DNA of 64,000 nt from Quadrisphaera sp. INWT6 (GCF_015390235.1 NZ_VUOH01000002.1:496001-560000); one strand, 5' to 3'. Positions 25,468-35,363 are shown, counted from the stretch's first letter. The notes: generated by a model not told the origin, from the letters alone. Numbers and translations: made by a program.

Positions 25468-27351
25468 GTGGGAAGCGAGTCGGGCGTGGGCAGCGACAGG
25501 CGCGGCGCGAGCCGCTCCAGGGGCACCGGGAGCACCGGGGCCGGCAGGCCCGTCACGAAGGTGCTGGTGGCGAACCGCGGTGAGATCGCGGTGCGCGTCA
25601 TCCGCGCCTGCAAGGACGCCGGCATCGGCTCCGTCGCGGTGTACGCCGAGCCCGACCGGCACGCGCTGCACGTCGAGCTCGCCGACGAGGCGCACGCCCT
25701 CGGCGGCACGACGTCGGCCGAGTCGTACCTGCGCGCCGACCTCCTGCTGGAGGTCGCGGCCCGGTCCGGCGCGGACGCCGTGCACCCCGGGTACGGCTTC
25801 CTCTCGGAGGACTCGGGCTTCGCCCGCGCCGTCGTCGACGCCGGCCTCACCTGGATCGGTCCGCCGCCGTCGGCGATCGAGGCCCTGGGCGACAAGGTCT
25901 CCGCCCGCGAGATCGCCGAGAAGGTCGGTGCACCGCTGGTCGCCGGCACCCCCGGTCCGGTCTCCGGCGTGGCGGAGGTGCTCGACTTCGTCGACGCGCA
26001 CGGCCTGCCGGTGGCCATCAAGGCCGCCTACGGCGGCGGGGGCCGCGGCCTCAAGGTCGCCCGGAACCGCGAGGAGGTCGGCGAGCTGTACGAGTCGGCC
26101 GTCCGCGAGGCGGTCGCGGCCTTCGGGCGCGGCGAGTGCTTCGTGGAGCGCTACCTCGACAAGCCCCGCCACGTCGAGACCCAGTGCCTCGCCGACGAGC
26201 ACGGTGGCGTCGTCGTCGTGTCCACCCGCGACTGCTCGCTGCAGCGCCGCCACCAGAAGCTCGTGGAGGAGGCGCCCGCGCCGTTCCTCACCGACGAGCA
26301 GGAGCGCTCGATGCGCGAGGCGTCGAAGGCGATCCTGCGCGAGGCCGGGTACGTCGGCGCCGGCACCTGCGAGTTCCTCGTGGGGGCCGACGGGTCCGTC
26401 TCCTTCCTCGAGGTGAACACCCGCCTGCAGGTCGAGCACCCCGTGACCGAGGAGGTCGCCGGCGTCGACCTCGTGCGCGAGCAGTTCCGCCTCGCCGCCG
26501 GTGAGCCCCTCGGGTACGACGAGGTGCCCGTGCGCGGCCACAGCTTCGAGTTCCGCATCAACGGCGAGGACCCGGGCCGCGGCTTCCTGCCCGCCCCCGG
26601 CACGGTCACCCGCTTCGAGGCGCCGTCGGGCCCCGGCGTCCGCGTCGACTCCGGCGTCCGCAGCGGCGACGTGGTCTCGGGGAGCTTCGACTCGATGCTC
26701 GCCAAGCTGGTCGTCACCGGCGCCACCCGCGAGCAGGCGCTGCAGCGGGCGCGCCGCGCGCTGGCCGAGATGGTCGTCGAGGGCATGCCGACCGTGCTGC
26801 CGTTCCACCGCCTGGTGGTCGACGACCCGGCCTTCACCGCCGCCGACGGCTTCGCGGTGCACACCCGCTGGATCGAGACCGAGTGGGCCGGCTCGGCCGC
26901 CCCCTGGTCGGGCCCGGCCGCCGACGCGCCGCACCCCGACGACGCCGAGCGCTCCACCGTCGTGGTCGAGGTCGCCGGCAAGCGCCTCGAGGTCACCCTG
27001 CCGGGATGGGTCATGGAGGCCGGCGCGCAGGTCGGCGGCGCGGTGCAGTCCGCGCGCCGCCAGCCCAAGCGCCCCCGCAACGCCGCGGCCGCGGCGAAGG
27101 CCGCCGGCGGCGACGCCCTGGTCGCCCCCATGCAGGGCACGCTGGTCAAGGTGGCCGTCGCCGAGGGCGACACCGTGGTGGCCGGAGACCTCGTCGTCGT
27201 CCTCGAGGCGATGAAGATGGAGCAGCCGCTGACGGCCCACAAGGACGGCGTGGTCACCGGTCTGAAGGCCGACGTCGGCGCGACGCTGACGACCGGCGCG
27301 GTGATCTGCACGATCGCCGACGCCAACGCCACCCCCGCCGCCAGCTCCTGA
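25468..27351 (+). CDS. accA3: Acyl-CoA carboxylase alpha subunit (biotin carboxylase-BCCP)
   Basis: This 627-residue subunit carboxylates its own biotin and delivers CO2 to AccD-type subunits. Domains in order are the biotin carboxylase N-domain ([18 protein letters not shown]), ATP-grasp ([28 protein letters not shown]), the biotin carboxylase C-domain, a linker, and BCCP with EAMKMEQ, whose Lys583 is the biotinylation site. GTG 25468 was chosen because GGAGGA lies seven bases upstream; this leaves a basic leader of about 28 residues before the conserved core. It matches AccA3 in mycobacteria and is the obvious partner for AccD5/AccE5 and substrate of BirA. Confidence 0.95.
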   Translation: MGSESGVGSDRRGASRSRGTGSTGAGRPVTKVLVANRGEIAVRVIRACKDAGIGSVAVYAEPDRHALHVELADEAHALGGTTSAESYLRADLLLEVAARSGADAVHPGYGFLSEDSGFARAVVDAGLTWIGPPPSAIEALGDKVSAREIAEKVGAPLVAGTPGPVSGVAEVLDFVDAHGLPVAIKAAYGGGGRGLKVARNREEVGELYESAVREAVAAFGRGECFVERYLDKPRHVETQCLADEHGGVVVVSTRDCSLQRRHQKLVEEAPAPFLTDEQERSMREASKAILREAGYVGAGTCEFLVGADGSVSFLEVNTRLQVEHPVTEEVAGVDLVREQFRLAAGEPLGYDEVPVRGHSFEFRINGEDPGRGFLPAPGTVTRFEAPSGPGVRVDSGVRSGDVVSGSFDSMLAKLVVTGATREQALQRARRALAEMVVEGMPTVLPFHRLVVDDPAFTAADGFAVHTRWIETEWAGSAAPWSGPAADAPHPDDAERSTVVVEVAGKRLEVTLPGWVMEAGAQVGGAVQSARRQPKRPRNAAAAAKAAGGDALVAPMQGTLVKVAVAEGDTVVAGDLVVVLEAMKMEQPLTAHKDGVVTGLKADVGATLTTGAVICTIADANATPAASS

Positions 27352-27386
27352 CCCGCCGGGGGACGGCCCTGGAGGCGGGGACGGCC

Positions 27387-28808
27387 TCAGGCGATCTCGG
27401 GGCTGGCGTGCAGGCGGCGCGCCGCCTCCGCCACGGAGCCCGACAGCGACGGGTAGACCGTGAAGGCGTGCGCCACCTGGTCGACGGTCAGGCCGTGCTC
27501 GACCGCGAGCGCCACCGGGAAGATCAGCTCCGACGCGCGCGGGGCGCAGACGACGCCGCCCAGCACGCGGCCGGACCCGGTGGAGGCGAAGAGCTTCACG
27601 AAGCCGTCGCGGATGCCCAGCATCTTGGCGCGGGCGTTGCCGGCCAGCGGGAGCATCAGCACCTCGCCGTCGACCTCGCCGGACTCCACCTGCTCCTGCG
27701 TCCAGCCGACGGTGGCGATCTCGGGCGCGGTGAAGATGTTCGCGGAGACCTTGCGCAGCCGCAGCGGGCTCACGGCGTCGCCGAGGGCGTGCCACATGGC
27801 GGTGCGCCCCTGCATGGCGGCCACGGACGCGAGCGGCAGCACCCCGGTGCAGTCACCGGCGGCGTAGACGCCGCGCGCGGAGGTCCGCGAGACCCGGTCG
27901 ACCTGGACGTGCCCGCTCCCGGAGAGCTCGACGCCGGCCTCCTCGAGCCCGATCCCGACGGTGTTGGGCACCGACCCGACGGCCATGAGGCAGTGGGAGC
28001 CGCGCACCTCGCGCCCGTCCTCGAGGGTCACCACCACCCCGTCGCCCTCGCGCCGCGCGGCCTTCGCCCGCGAGCGCCCCATGAGCTCCATGCCGCGGCG
28101 GCGGAAGACGTCCTCGATGACCTCGGCGGCGTCGCCGTCCTGCCCCGGCAGCACGCGGTCGCGGCTGGAGACGAGGACGACGTCGGAGCCGAGCGCGTCG
28201 TAGGCGCTGGCGAACTCGGCGCCCGTCACGCCCGACCCGACGACGACGAGCCGCTCGGGGATGCTCTCCAGCTGGTAGAGCTGCTTCCAGGTGAGGATCC
28301 GCTCGCCGTCGGGCCTGGCGGAGTCCATCTCGCGCGGCGAGGAGCCGGTGGAGACCAGGGTGATGTCGGCGTCGAGGACCTCGCTGCCGCCGCCGGCCAG
28401 CTCCGCGACCACGCGCTCGGTGCCGTCCAGGCGGCCGCTGCCGCGCAGCACGCGCACCCCCTCGGCGTCGAGGCGGCGGGCGATGTCGGCGGACTGCGCC
28501 TCCGCGAGCTTGCGCACGCGGGCGTTGACCCGGGCCAGGTCGACCGTGATGGGCTCCGCGGTCTCCGGGTCTCCGTCGCTGCCGGGGAACCGCAGCCCGA
28601 GGGCCTCGGCCTCCGAGGCCTGGTTCATGACCTCGGCGACGGAGATGAGCGTCTTGGAGGGGACCACGTCGGTGAGGACGGTGGAGCCGCCCATCCCGGC
28701 GCGCTCGACCACGGTGACCTGCGCCCCGAGCTGCGCGGCGACCAGGGCCGCCTCGTAGCCCCCCGGGCCACCCCCGACGACGACGACCTTCGGCTTGCGT
28801 CCCAGCAC
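27387..28808 (-). CDS. lpdA: LpdA-like NAD(P)H-quinone dehydrogenase (flavoprotein disulfide reductase fold)
   Basis: This 473-residue FAD protein of the disulfide reductase family starts KVVVVGGGPGGYEAALVAAQ and has a second nucleotide motif VVVGSGVTGAEFASAY and the FAD segment GVYAAGDCTG. Where true lipoamide dehydrogenases have the redox-active Cys pair, it reads GMGGSTVLTDVVPSKTL, with no cysteine. This is as in M. tuberculosis LpdA (Rv3303c), which reduces quinones rather than lipoamide. The order accA3, lpdA, Rv3304-like, purine phosphorylase is conserved. GTG 28808 gives a short leader DVLGRKPK before the Rossmann fold. Confidence 0.92.
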   Translation of the reverse strand: MLGRKPKVVVVGGGPGGYEAALVAAQLGAQVTVVERAGMGGSTVLTDVVPSKTLISVAEVMNQASEAEALGLRFPGSDGDPETAEPITVDLARVNARVRKLAEAQSADIARRLDAEGVRVLRGSGRLDGTERVVAELAGGGSEVLDADITLVSTGSSPREMDSARPDGERILTWKQLYQLESIPERLVVVGSGVTGAEFASAYDALGSDVVLVSSRDRVLPGQDGDAAEVIEDVFRRRGMELMGRSRAKAARREGDGVVVTLEDGREVRGSHCLMAVGSVPNTVGIGLEEAGVELSGSGHVQVDRVSRTSARGVYAAGDCTGVLPLASVAAMQGRTAMWHALGDAVSPLRLRKVSANIFTAPEIATVGWTQEQVESGEVDGEVLMLPLAGNARAKMLGIRDGFVKLFASTGSGRVLGGVVCAPRASELIFPVALAVEHGLTVDQVAHAFTVYPSLSGSVAEAARRLHASPEIA

Positions 28809-28948
28809 GTCCCTGATCCTCCCACCCCGGCGCGCCCGGGAGGGCCGGTGCCCGGGGCGCCCGGACCCGCAGCCGGTCCCGGGCCCCGTCGAGGGCCGCG
28901 GCGGCCGGGGCGGCCCGTGGCGGGGGTCCTCCACGACGTCGTCGCCGC

Positions 28949-28954
28949 TACCCT
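28949..28954 (+). promoter_or_regulatory. -10 element for the gamma-glutamylcyclotransferase-like gene
   Basis: TACCCT lies eight bases before ATG 28963, and no ribosome-binding site is visible. Confidence 0.45.
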
Positions 28955-28962
28955 CGGCGCTC

Positions 28963-29445
28963 ATGGCGCTGTACGCGGCGTACGCCAGCAACCTGCACCC
29001 GGACCGGATGGCCACCCGGGCCCCCCACTCGCCCCTGGAGGCGACGGGGTGGCTGCGCGGGTGGCGCCTGACGTTCGGCGGTGAGGAGCGCGGCTGGGAC
29101 GGCGCGCTGGCCACGGTCGTGGAGGTGCCCGAGCAGGTCGACCCGGCCCACCCCGAGGTGCCCCCGGCGCAGGTGTTCGTGGCCGTGTACGACCTCACGG
29201 ACTCCGACGCCGAGGAGCTCGACCGGTGGGAGGGCGCTGACCTGGGGCTCTACACCAGGGTCAAGGTGCGCGTCGACACGCTCGAGGGCGAGCTGCTGGC
29301 GTGGACCTACGTGCTCGACGACTACGAGGGCGGCATGCCGAGCGCCTTCTACCTGGGGATGCTCGCCGACGCCGCCGAGGCGGCCGGCGCCCCCGACGAC
29401 TACGTCGCCGAGCTGCGCGCGCGCCCCTGCCGCTCCGTCGGCTGA
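28963..29445 (+). CDS. Gamma-glutamylcyclotransferase-like protein
   Basis: This is a 160-residue protein of the gamma-glutamylcyclotransferase fold, equivalent in position to Rv3304. It starts LYAAYASNLHPDRM, the YGSN-type substrate loop at the N terminus. VFVAVYDLTDSDAEELDRWEG supplies the conserved acidic catalytic region, and YLGMLADAAEAAG closes the domain. True family members cyclise gamma-glutamyl compounds to 5-oxoproline; whether this one does is inferred. It is divergent from lpdA and followed by the purine phosphorylase gene. Confidence 0.85.
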   Translation: MALYAAYASNLHPDRMATRAPHSPLEATGWLRGWRLTFGGEERGWDGALATVVEVPEQVDPAHPEVPPAQVFVAVYDLTDSDAEELDRWEGADLGLYTRVKVRVDTLEGELLAWTYVLDDYEGGMPSAFYLGMLADAAEAAGAPDDYVAELRARPCRSVG

Positions 29446-29480
29446 CGCGCCCGTCCAGCCGCCCACCAGCGGGGCCGCAG

Positions 29481-29486
29481 TACGGT
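29481..29486 (+). promoter_or_regulatory. -10 element for the purine nucleoside phosphorylase operon
   Basis: TACGGT sits seven bases before the GTG at 29494, the same arrangement as at the GtrA-type gene. Confidence 0.5.
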
Positions 29487-29493
29487 GCCGAGC

Positions 29494-30399
29494 GTGATGG
29501 ACCCCTTCGACAGCGCAGCGGCGGCCGGCCCGGACCACTCCAACAACCCGGCCTTCGACCACGCCGACCCCAGCACGGACCCCTTCGACATCGCCGCCGC
29601 CGCGGCGCGGGCGATCGCCGAGCGCACCGGGGTCGCCCGCCACGACACCGCGCTGGTGCTCGGCTCGGGCTGGCAGGTCACCGCCGACCTGCTCGGGGCG
29701 ACGACGGCGGAGGTGCCGGTCACCGACCTGCCGGGCTTCGCGCCCGCGGCCGCCCTCGGGCACGTCGGCACGGTGCGCTCGGTCAGCGTCACGGACGACG
29801 CCGGCGCCGAGCGCCACGCCCTGGTGTTCCTCTCCCGCACCCACCTGTACGAGGGCCGCGGGGTCCGCCCGGTCGTCCACGCGGTGCGGACCGCCGCGGC
29901 GGCGGGCTGCTCGACGCTCGTGCTCACCAACGGCTGCGGCGGCATCGACCCCGCCCGCGGCCCGGGCACCCCGGTGCTGATCAGCGACCACATCAACCTC
30001 ACGGCGACCTCGCCGCTGGAGGGCCCCACCTTCGTCGACCTCACCGACCTGTACTCCCCGCGCCTGCGCGACCTCGCCCGCGCGGTGCAGCCCGACCTCA
30101 CCGAGGGCGTGTACGTGCAGTTCCCCGGCCCGCACTACGAGACCCCGGCCGAGGTCCGCATGGCCGGGCGCATCGGCGGTGACCTGGTCGGGATGTCCAC
30201 GGCGCTCGAGGCGATCGCCGCCCGCCAGGCGGGCCTGGAGGTGCTGGGCATCTCCCTGGTCACCAACCTCGCCGCGGGGGTGAGCCCGACCCCGCTCGAC
30301 CCGCAGGAGGTCGTCGACGCCGGCCGCGCGGCCGGCCCCCGCATCGGGGCGCTGCTGGCGCAGGTGGTGCGCCGGGTGCTCTCCCAGGACGCCGCGTGA
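29494..30399 (+). CDS. punA: Purine nucleoside phosphorylase
   Basis: This trimeric-type purine nucleoside phosphorylase cleaves (deoxy)inosine and (deoxy)guanosine to base plus (deoxy)ribose 1-phosphate. Motifs are the phosphate loop LVLGSGW, SRTHLYEG, LTNGCGGIDP, PGPHYETPAEVRM, GGDLVGMSTALEAIAARQ and SLVTNLAAG. GTG 29494 fits the -10 element seven bases upstream and gives 301 residues; GTG 29485 is less likely. Its stop overlaps the start of the phosphosugar mutase gene, so ribose 1-phosphate would be made and isomerised by adjacent products. Confidence 0.94.
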   Translation: MMDPFDSAAAAGPDHSNNPAFDHADPSTDPFDIAAAAARAIAERTGVARHDTALVLGSGWQVTADLLGATTAEVPVTDLPGFAPAAALGHVGTVRSVSVTDDAGAERHALVFLSRTHLYEGRGVRPVVHAVRTAAAAGCSTLVLTNGCGGIDPARGPGTPVLISDHINLTATSPLEGPTFVDLTDLYSPRLRDLARAVQPDLTEGVYVQFPGPHYETPAEVRMAGRIGGDLVGMSTALEAIAARQAGLEVLGISLVTNLAAGVSPTPLDPQEVVDAGRAAGPRIGALLAQVVRRVLSQDAA

Positions 30400-32186
30400 C
30401 GGCCCCCGCCGCCCCGTCCGCGGCGCTGCGCGGCCGCGCCCTCGCCTGGGCGGAAGGCGACGTCGACGACGACGACGCCGCGGCCCTGCGGGCGCTCGTC
30501 GAGCGCGCCGCCGGCGGGGACGCCGCCGCGACCTCCGAGCTGGCCGACGCCCTCGACGGCGACCTCGAGTTCGGCACCGCCGGGCTCCGCGGGGCCCTCG
30601 GCCCGGGCAGCCACCGCATGAACCGCGCCGTCGTCGTGCGCGCGGCCGCCGGCCTGGCGGCGCACCTCCTCGACGTCGCCGCGCCGTCCGACCCCGAGGC
30701 CGGCCCCCCGGTGTGCGTCATCGGGTACGACGCGCGGCACGGGTCGCCCGCCTTCGCCCGCGACACGGCGGCGGTCGTGGCGGCCGCGGGGGTGCGGGCG
30801 CTGCTGCTGCCCCGGCCGCTGCCGACCCCGGTGCTGGCCTTCGCGGTGCGCCACCTCGACGCCGACGCCGGCGTCATGGTCACCGCCAGCCACAACCCGC
30901 CGCAGGACAACGGCTACAAGGTCTACCTCGGCGGGCGGTGCACGCCCGCGGACGCCGCCGGTGGTGAGGACCCGGGCCGCGGGGCGCAGATCGTGCCACC
31001 GGCCGACGCGCTGATCGCCGCGGCCATCGCCGTGCAGCCCCCCGCGCGCGAGGTGCCCCGCGCCGGGCGCGGCTGGGCGGTGCTCGGCGGCGACGTGCTC
31101 GAGGCCTACCTCCGGGAGGTCTCGGCGCTGCCCGGCCCGCCGCCCGCCGACCGGCGGCGCGCCCGGCTGCGCGTCGTCCTGACGCCGGTCCACGGCGTGG
31201 GCGGCGCCGTCGCGGTGGAGGCGCTGCGCCGCGCGGGCGCCACGGACGTCGCGGTCGTGCCCGAGCAGGCCGACCCCGACCCGGCCTTCCCGACCACCGC
31301 GTTCCCCAACCCCGAGGAGCCCGGCGTCCTCGACCTGGCCCTCGCGCTGGCGCGGCGCCGCGACGCGCACCTCGTCGTCGCCGTCGACCCCGACGCCGAC
31401 CGCTGCGCCGTCGCCGTGCCCGACCCCGCCGCCGACGGCGGCTGGCGCGCGCTCAGCGGCGACGAGCTGGGGGCGGTGCTCGGCGAGCACGTCGCCTCCG
31501 GCGGGCTGCGCCCCCCGGGCGGGCGGCAGCCCCGCAGCGCCGTGCTCGCGTGCTCGCTGGTCTCCTCCAGCCTGCTGGGGCGCATCGCCGAGGCCCACGG
31601 GCTGGGGCACGCCGAGACCCTGACGGGCTTCAAGTGGATCTCCCGGGCGCCGCGCCTGGTCTTCGGCTACGAGGAGGCCATCGGCTACTGCGTGGCCCCC
31701 GAGGTGGTGCGCGACAAGGACGGGATCTCGACGGCCGTGGTGGTCGCCGCGCTCGCCGCCGACCTCGCCGCGCGGGGACGCACCCTGCTCGACGTCCTCG
31801 ACGACCTCGCCGTGCGGCACGGCGTGCACGCCACCGGTCAGGTGTCGGTGCGCGTCGACGACCTCTCCCTCATCTCCGACGCGATGGCGCGGCTGCGCGC
31901 GCAGCCGCCCGCGGAGCTGGCGGGGCGGGCCGTGGAGCGGGTCGACGACCTCTCGGAGGGGTCGGTGGCCACCACCGGCGTCCCCGCGACCGACGGGCTG
32001 CGCTGGGTGCTGGCCGGCGGGGGCCGCGTGGTGGTCAGGCCGAGCGGCACCGAGCCGAAGCTGAAGTGCTACCTGGAGGTCGTGGAACCGGTCACCGCCG
32101 AGGCCGAGCTGGGCGCGGCCCGAGCTCGCGCCGGCCGGGCGCTCGAGGCGCTCGACGCGGCCGTGCGGGCGGTCCTGGGCCTCTGA
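30396..32186 (+). CDS. pmmB: Phosphosugar mutase (phosphopentomutase/phosphomannomutase type)
   Basis: This 596-residue alpha-D-phosphohexomutase-superfamily enzyme shows FGTAGLRGALGPG, the catalytic-serine loop MVTASHNPPQDNGYKVY, the metal loop VDPDADRC, GFKWI, FGYEEAIGY and the phosphate site RPSGTEPKLKCY. The length and FGTAGLR motif indicate the PMM2/PGM-like branch, several of which act as phosphopentomutases. Overlap with the purine phosphorylase gene (GTGA) and the nearby deoC suggest it converts (deoxy)ribose 1-phosphate to 5-phosphate. It corresponds to mycobacterial PmmB by position. Activity on hexoses is also possible. Confidence 0.92.
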   Translation: MTAPAAPSAALRGRALAWAEGDVDDDDAAALRALVERAAGGDAAATSELADALDGDLEFGTAGLRGALGPGSHRMNRAVVVRAAAGLAAHLLDVAAPSDPEAGPPVCVIGYDARHGSPAFARDTAAVVAAAGVRALLLPRPLPTPVLAFAVRHLDADAGVMVTASHNPPQDNGYKVYLGGRCTPADAAGGEDPGRGAQIVPPADALIAAAIAVQPPAREVPRAGRGWAVLGGDVLEAYLREVSALPGPPPADRRRARLRVVLTPVHGVGGAVAVEALRRAGATDVAVVPEQADPDPAFPTTAFPNPEEPGVLDLALALARRRDAHLVVAVDPDADRCAVAVPDPAADGGWRALSGDELGAVLGEHVASGGLRPPGGRQPRSAVLACSLVSSSLLGRIAEAHGLGHAETLTGFKWISRAPRLVFGYEEAIGYCVAPEVVRDKDGISTAVVVAALAADLAARGRTLLDVLDDLAVRHGVHATGQVSVRVDDLSLISDAMARLRAQPPAELAGRAVERVDDLSEGSVATTGVPATDGLRWVLAGGGRVVVRPSGTEPKLKCYLEVVEPVTAEAELGAARARAGRALEALDAAVRAVLGL

Positions 32187-32296
32187 CGCCGCCGCGGCCC
32201 CCGGCATCCGGGTGGTCCGCGGCGCGGCGGGTCCAGTCCGCCGGCGCCCTGCCGAAGGTGCGGGCAGCAGGGAGTGCAGCGAGGGCGGGGGGTCCG

Positions 32297-33454
32297 GTGG
32301 TGGTGGGCGAGCGGTCGGCGCGCCACGAGCCGTCCCCGTCCCCCGGGACGGCCGGGCGGGCCGGGCGGGCCGGACCGGTCGGGCTGCTCCGGCTGCTCCG
32401 GCTGCTCCGGCTCGTCGAGGTGCCCGCGACGGTGCTGGCCTACGCCGCGGCGACCACGGGGCTCGCCCTGCTCGCCGGCGCCCTGGGGCACGACGTCGAA
32501 CCGGTGCCCCCAGCCCTCGTCGGCGGCGCGCTGGGCGTCGTGGCCGCCCGTCCCGTCCGCCTGTTCCTGGAGGACCGCCTGTCCACGGGCAGGGCCGGCG
32601 CGGCTCCCGCGGTCGTCGCGCTGGTGCTCGTCACCTGGCTGCTGGTGCTGCTCGGCCTGAGCGTCCTCGTCCCGGCCGTGAGCTCCTCGGTGGTGTCGCA
32701 CTCGGTGCGGACCGACCCGACGAGGCGGCGGGTCGTCGAGTGCACGGTGCTGCTCGCAGCGGTCTCGGCGGCCTCGTGGGGCGCTGAGCTGGCGGGCTGG
32801 ACCGACGGCGTCGTCCCCGCCGGGACCAGCGTGCTGCTCGGGGCCGCGCTGCTGGTGCTCACCCTGCCGTCCCTCGTGAACACCGCGCAGATGGCCCGAC
32901 GCGAGCGGGCCGCGGCCGACGCGCTGGACGCCGAGCGCCGCCGCCGCGTACGGGAGCTCGAGCACGCGGCGCTCCACGACCACCTGACGGGTCTCACCGG
33001 CCGCCGGGGCCTGGCGGACGCCGTGGCGGGGGCGGCCGCCGCGGCGGCGGAACGCTCCCCATCGGCCGTGGTCTTCGTGGACCTCGACGGCTTCAAGGAG
33101 GTCAACGACTCCCTGGGCCACGCCGCCGGTGACGAGCTGCTCGTGGTGGTCGCCCGGCGCCTCGCGGCCGCGGTGCGCCCCGGTGACGTGGTCGCCCGCG
33201 CCGGGGGCGACGAGTTCGTCGTCGTGCTCTCGGACCTGCACGACGCGCGCGAGGCCGAGCAGACGGCCCAGCGCCTGCAGACGGCGGTGTCCGCCGAGGT
33301 GTCCCTGGCGGGTGGGCGCACCGCCCGCGTGGGGGCGAGCACCGGCGTGGCGGTGGCCACCGAGCCGTGCACCGGCGAGGAGCTGCTGGCCCGGGCCGAC
33401 GCCGCCATGTACCAGCAGAAGCGCGACCGCCGGGCCCGGTCCGCCCAGCCCTGA
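32297..33454 (+). CDS. Membrane-anchored GGDEF diguanylate cyclase
   Basis: This is a cyclic-di-GMP synthase of about 385 residues. The N-terminal half has about five hydrophobic segments (VLAYAAATTGLALLAGAL, VVALVLVTWLLVLLGLSVLV, VLLAAVSAASWGAEL, SVLLGAALLVLTLPSL), forming a membrane sensor. The C-terminal GGDEF domain begins HDHLTGLTGRRGL, contains FVDLDGFKEVNDSLGHAAGDELL and an intact GGDEF at about residues 303-307. GTG 32297 is one of three adjacent GTG codons and is tentative. The stop codon lies in a 15-bp tandem repeat. It interrupts an otherwise nucleoside-linked gene set. Confidence 0.9.
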   Translation: MVVGERSARHEPSPSPGTAGRAGRAGPVGLLRLLRLLRLVEVPATVLAYAAATTGLALLAGALGHDVEPVPPALVGGALGVVAARPVRLFLEDRLSTGRAGAAPAVVALVLVTWLLVLLGLSVLVPAVSSSVVSHSVRTDPTRRRVVECTVLLAAVSAASWGAELAGWTDGVVPAGTSVLLGAALLVLTLPSLVNTAQMARRERAAADALDAERRRRVRELEHAALHDHLTGLTGRRGLADAVAGAAAAAAERSPSAVVFVDLDGFKEVNDSLGHAAGDELLVVVARRLAAAVRPGDVVARAGGDEFVVVLSDLHDAREAEQTAQRLQTAVSAEVSLAGGRTARVGASTGVAVATEPCTGEELLARADAAMYQQKRDRRARSAQP

Positions 33455-33502
33455 GACGCCCAGCCCTGAGACGCCCAGCCCTGGGGCGCCCAGCCCTGGG
33501 GC
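33443..33502. repeat. 15-bp tandem repeat, four units, overlapping the GGDEF gene stop
   Basis: Units GCCCAGCCCTGAGAC (two) and GCCCAGCCCTGGGGC (two) run head to tail. The TGA stop of the GGDEF gene lies in the first unit. Because each unit is 15 bases, gain or loss of units would not shift the frame. Confidence 0.9.
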
Positions 33503-33544
33503 GCCCGGACGCGGCCCCTCCGGACCGCCCCCGGGCGGGGGCGG

Positions 33545-34246
33545 TCAGCCGCGCGGCAGGCCGTCCAGCACCGCGGCCGTCCCCGACAGGCCCAGCCGCG
33601 TGGCGCCCGCGTCCAGGAGGGCCACCGCGGCCTCGGCGGTGCGGATGCCGCCGGAGGCCTTGATGCCGAGGCGCCCGCCGACGGTGGCGTGCATGACCTC
33701 GACGGCGTGCGTGCTCGCGCCACCCGAGGGGTGGAAGCCGGTGGAGGTCTTCACGAAGTCGGCGCCCGCCTCCTCGGCGGCGCGGCACACCGCGACGAGC
33801 ACGTCGTCGGGCAGCGCGGCGCTCTCGACGATCACCTTGAGCACCCCACCGGCACCCGCGGCGGCGGGGACCGCAGCGCGCACCGCGGCGATGTCGGCGC
33901 GGACGGCGTCGACGTCACCGGACAGGGCGGTGCCCACGTCGATGACCATGTCGACCTCGTCGGCGCCGGCGGCCACCGCGGCCGCGGCCTCGGCGGCCTT
34001 CACCGCGCTGGCGTGCTTGCCGGACGGGAAGCCGCAGACGGTCGCGACGACGAGGCCCTCGGTCGCGCCCGCGCCCGCGGTGCGGTCCAGCGGCAGGAAC
34101 GACGGCGAGACGCAGACCGCCAGCACGCCCAGCGAGCGGGCGTCGGCCAGCAGGGCGGCGACGTCGGCCGGGGTGGCCTCCGGCTTCAGCAGGGTGTGGT
34201 CGACGAGGCGGGCGACGCGCTCCGCGGTCCAGGTCTGGGTGCTCAC
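33545..34246 (-). CDS. deoC: Deoxyribose-phosphate aldolase
   Basis: DeoC splits 2-deoxyribose 5-phosphate to acetaldehyde and glyceraldehyde 3-phosphate, the last step of deoxynucleoside catabolism. The 233-residue TIM-barrel enzyme shows [60 protein letters not shown] with the Schiff-base Lys in KTSTGF, and [10 protein letters not shown]. It lies opposite the purine phosphorylase/mutase operon. The start is GTG 34246. DeoA and the nucleoside importer further along the window supply its substrate. Confidence 0.95.
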   Translation of the reverse strand: MSTQTWTAERVARLVDHTLLKPEATPADVAALLADARSLGVLAVCVSPSFLPLDRTAGAGATEGLVVATVCGFPSGKHASAVKAAEAAAAVAAGADEVDMVIDVGTALSGDVDAVRADIAAVRAAVPAAAGAGGVLKVIVESAALPDDVLVAVCRAAEEAGADFVKTSTGFHPSGGASTHAVEVMHATVGGRLGIKASGGIRTAEAAVALLDAGATRLGLSGTAAVLDGLPRG

Positions 34247-34276
34247 CTCCCGATCCTCGCAGCCCGGCTCCCCGCC

Positions 34277-35357
34277 TCAGTCCTCCCCCGGGCTGCGGCC
34301 CCGGCGTCGCGAGACCACCACCAGCACCGCCGACGTCACCACCGCCCACGCCACGAGCACCAGCACCGGCTCCAGGTGCTGGGAGCCGGGGAAGTACGCC
34401 GCCGAGCGCAGCGCCGAGACGGTCGACCCGGTGGGCAGCACCCGCGAGAGCGCACTGAACGGCTCCGGCAGCAGCGCCGGCGCCACCGCGCCGCCGGAGG
34501 AGGTGTTGCCGAGCACCACGAACAGCAGCCAGGTCGGCAGGATCGACCACCGGCCCACGAGGAGGGCCGCCGTCCCGGCGAACGCCGACGCGGTGGCCAT
34601 CTGCAGGGTGAGCAGCCCCCACGCCTCCCACAGGACCACGGGCACGCCGAGCCCCTTCGCGGTGGCTGCGAGCACCAGCCCGCCGAGCACCGACAGGCCG
34701 CCGGTGGAAGGCCAGCCAGTCGCGCAGGGGCAGGGGCTTCGCGTTGGCCCGGAGCTGGAACGTGGTGACGAAGCCGAGGATGGTCGAGCCCAGCACCAGG
34801 TAGAAGACGGCCAGGCCCGACGGGTCGCTGCTGGGCAGGGGGTGCAGGTCGCTGACGGCCCAGCGCTGCCCCGAGGAGTCGCTGACCCGCAGCGCCGCCG
34901 TCGTCAGCACCCGGGCCACGGAGCTGCCCGACGCGCTGGATAGCTCCAGCTGCGGCACGCCGTCCACGAGGTCGACGACGGCGTACGCGCGCTGCTCGGC
35001 GACGGCCTCGCGGGCGGCGTCGACGTCGGCGGCCGGGTGCACCACCAGCCCCTGCTGCAGCGCGGCCTGCAGCTGGTCGACGGGCCCGCCGTCGGCGTCC
35101 GCCCCCGAGCCGGCGACGACGGCCACGTCGACGGCGCGCGCCGAGGGACGGCCCAGGGCGTCGACGTAGGAGGTGACGAACAGCGCCGCCATGGCCAGGG
35201 CGACGCAGACGATCGTGGTGGCCCGGCGGTAGGGCGGGTGGCGCAGGAGGACCCGGGAGGCGCCCAGGGCGCGCGAGGCCCGGCCTGCGGCTCGCTGCGC
35301 CGGCCTCCCCGCTGGCTGGTCCGCCGCCTGCCGGGCCGGCTCCCGGTTGTCGGACAC
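34277..35357 (-). CDS. Multispanning membrane protein, YhgE/Pip- or ABC-2-permease-like (apparent 1-bp frameshift)
   Basis: About 359 residues after correction. From GTG 35357 there is a polar leader, a transmembrane helix (TTIVCVALAMAALFVTSYVD) and an extracellular domain of some 130 residues, then about five helices, for example VFYLVLGSTILGFVTTF and VLVLVAWAVVTSAVLVVV. This topology resembles YhgE/Pip, DUF3533 or ABC-2 type permeases, but the exact family is not certain. The frame changes at 34706-34707, where one extra base separates RDWLAF from GGLSVLGGLVLAATAKG. No ATPase gene is adjacent. It is divergent from the M13 peptidase gene. Confidence 0.72.
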
Positions 35358-35363
35358 CCGCGA

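Noticed and set aside
23848-27795. A 1315-residue open frame on the minus strand across the OFA and accA3 genes
   Set aside because: It runs antisense or out of frame to two well-recognised genes and has Arg/Pro/Gly-rich composition without any domain; this is typical of very GC-rich DNA.
27387-28808. Annotation as dihydrolipoamide dehydrogenase
   Set aside because: The redox-active cysteine pair is absent, so the quinone-reductase type LpdA is a better description.
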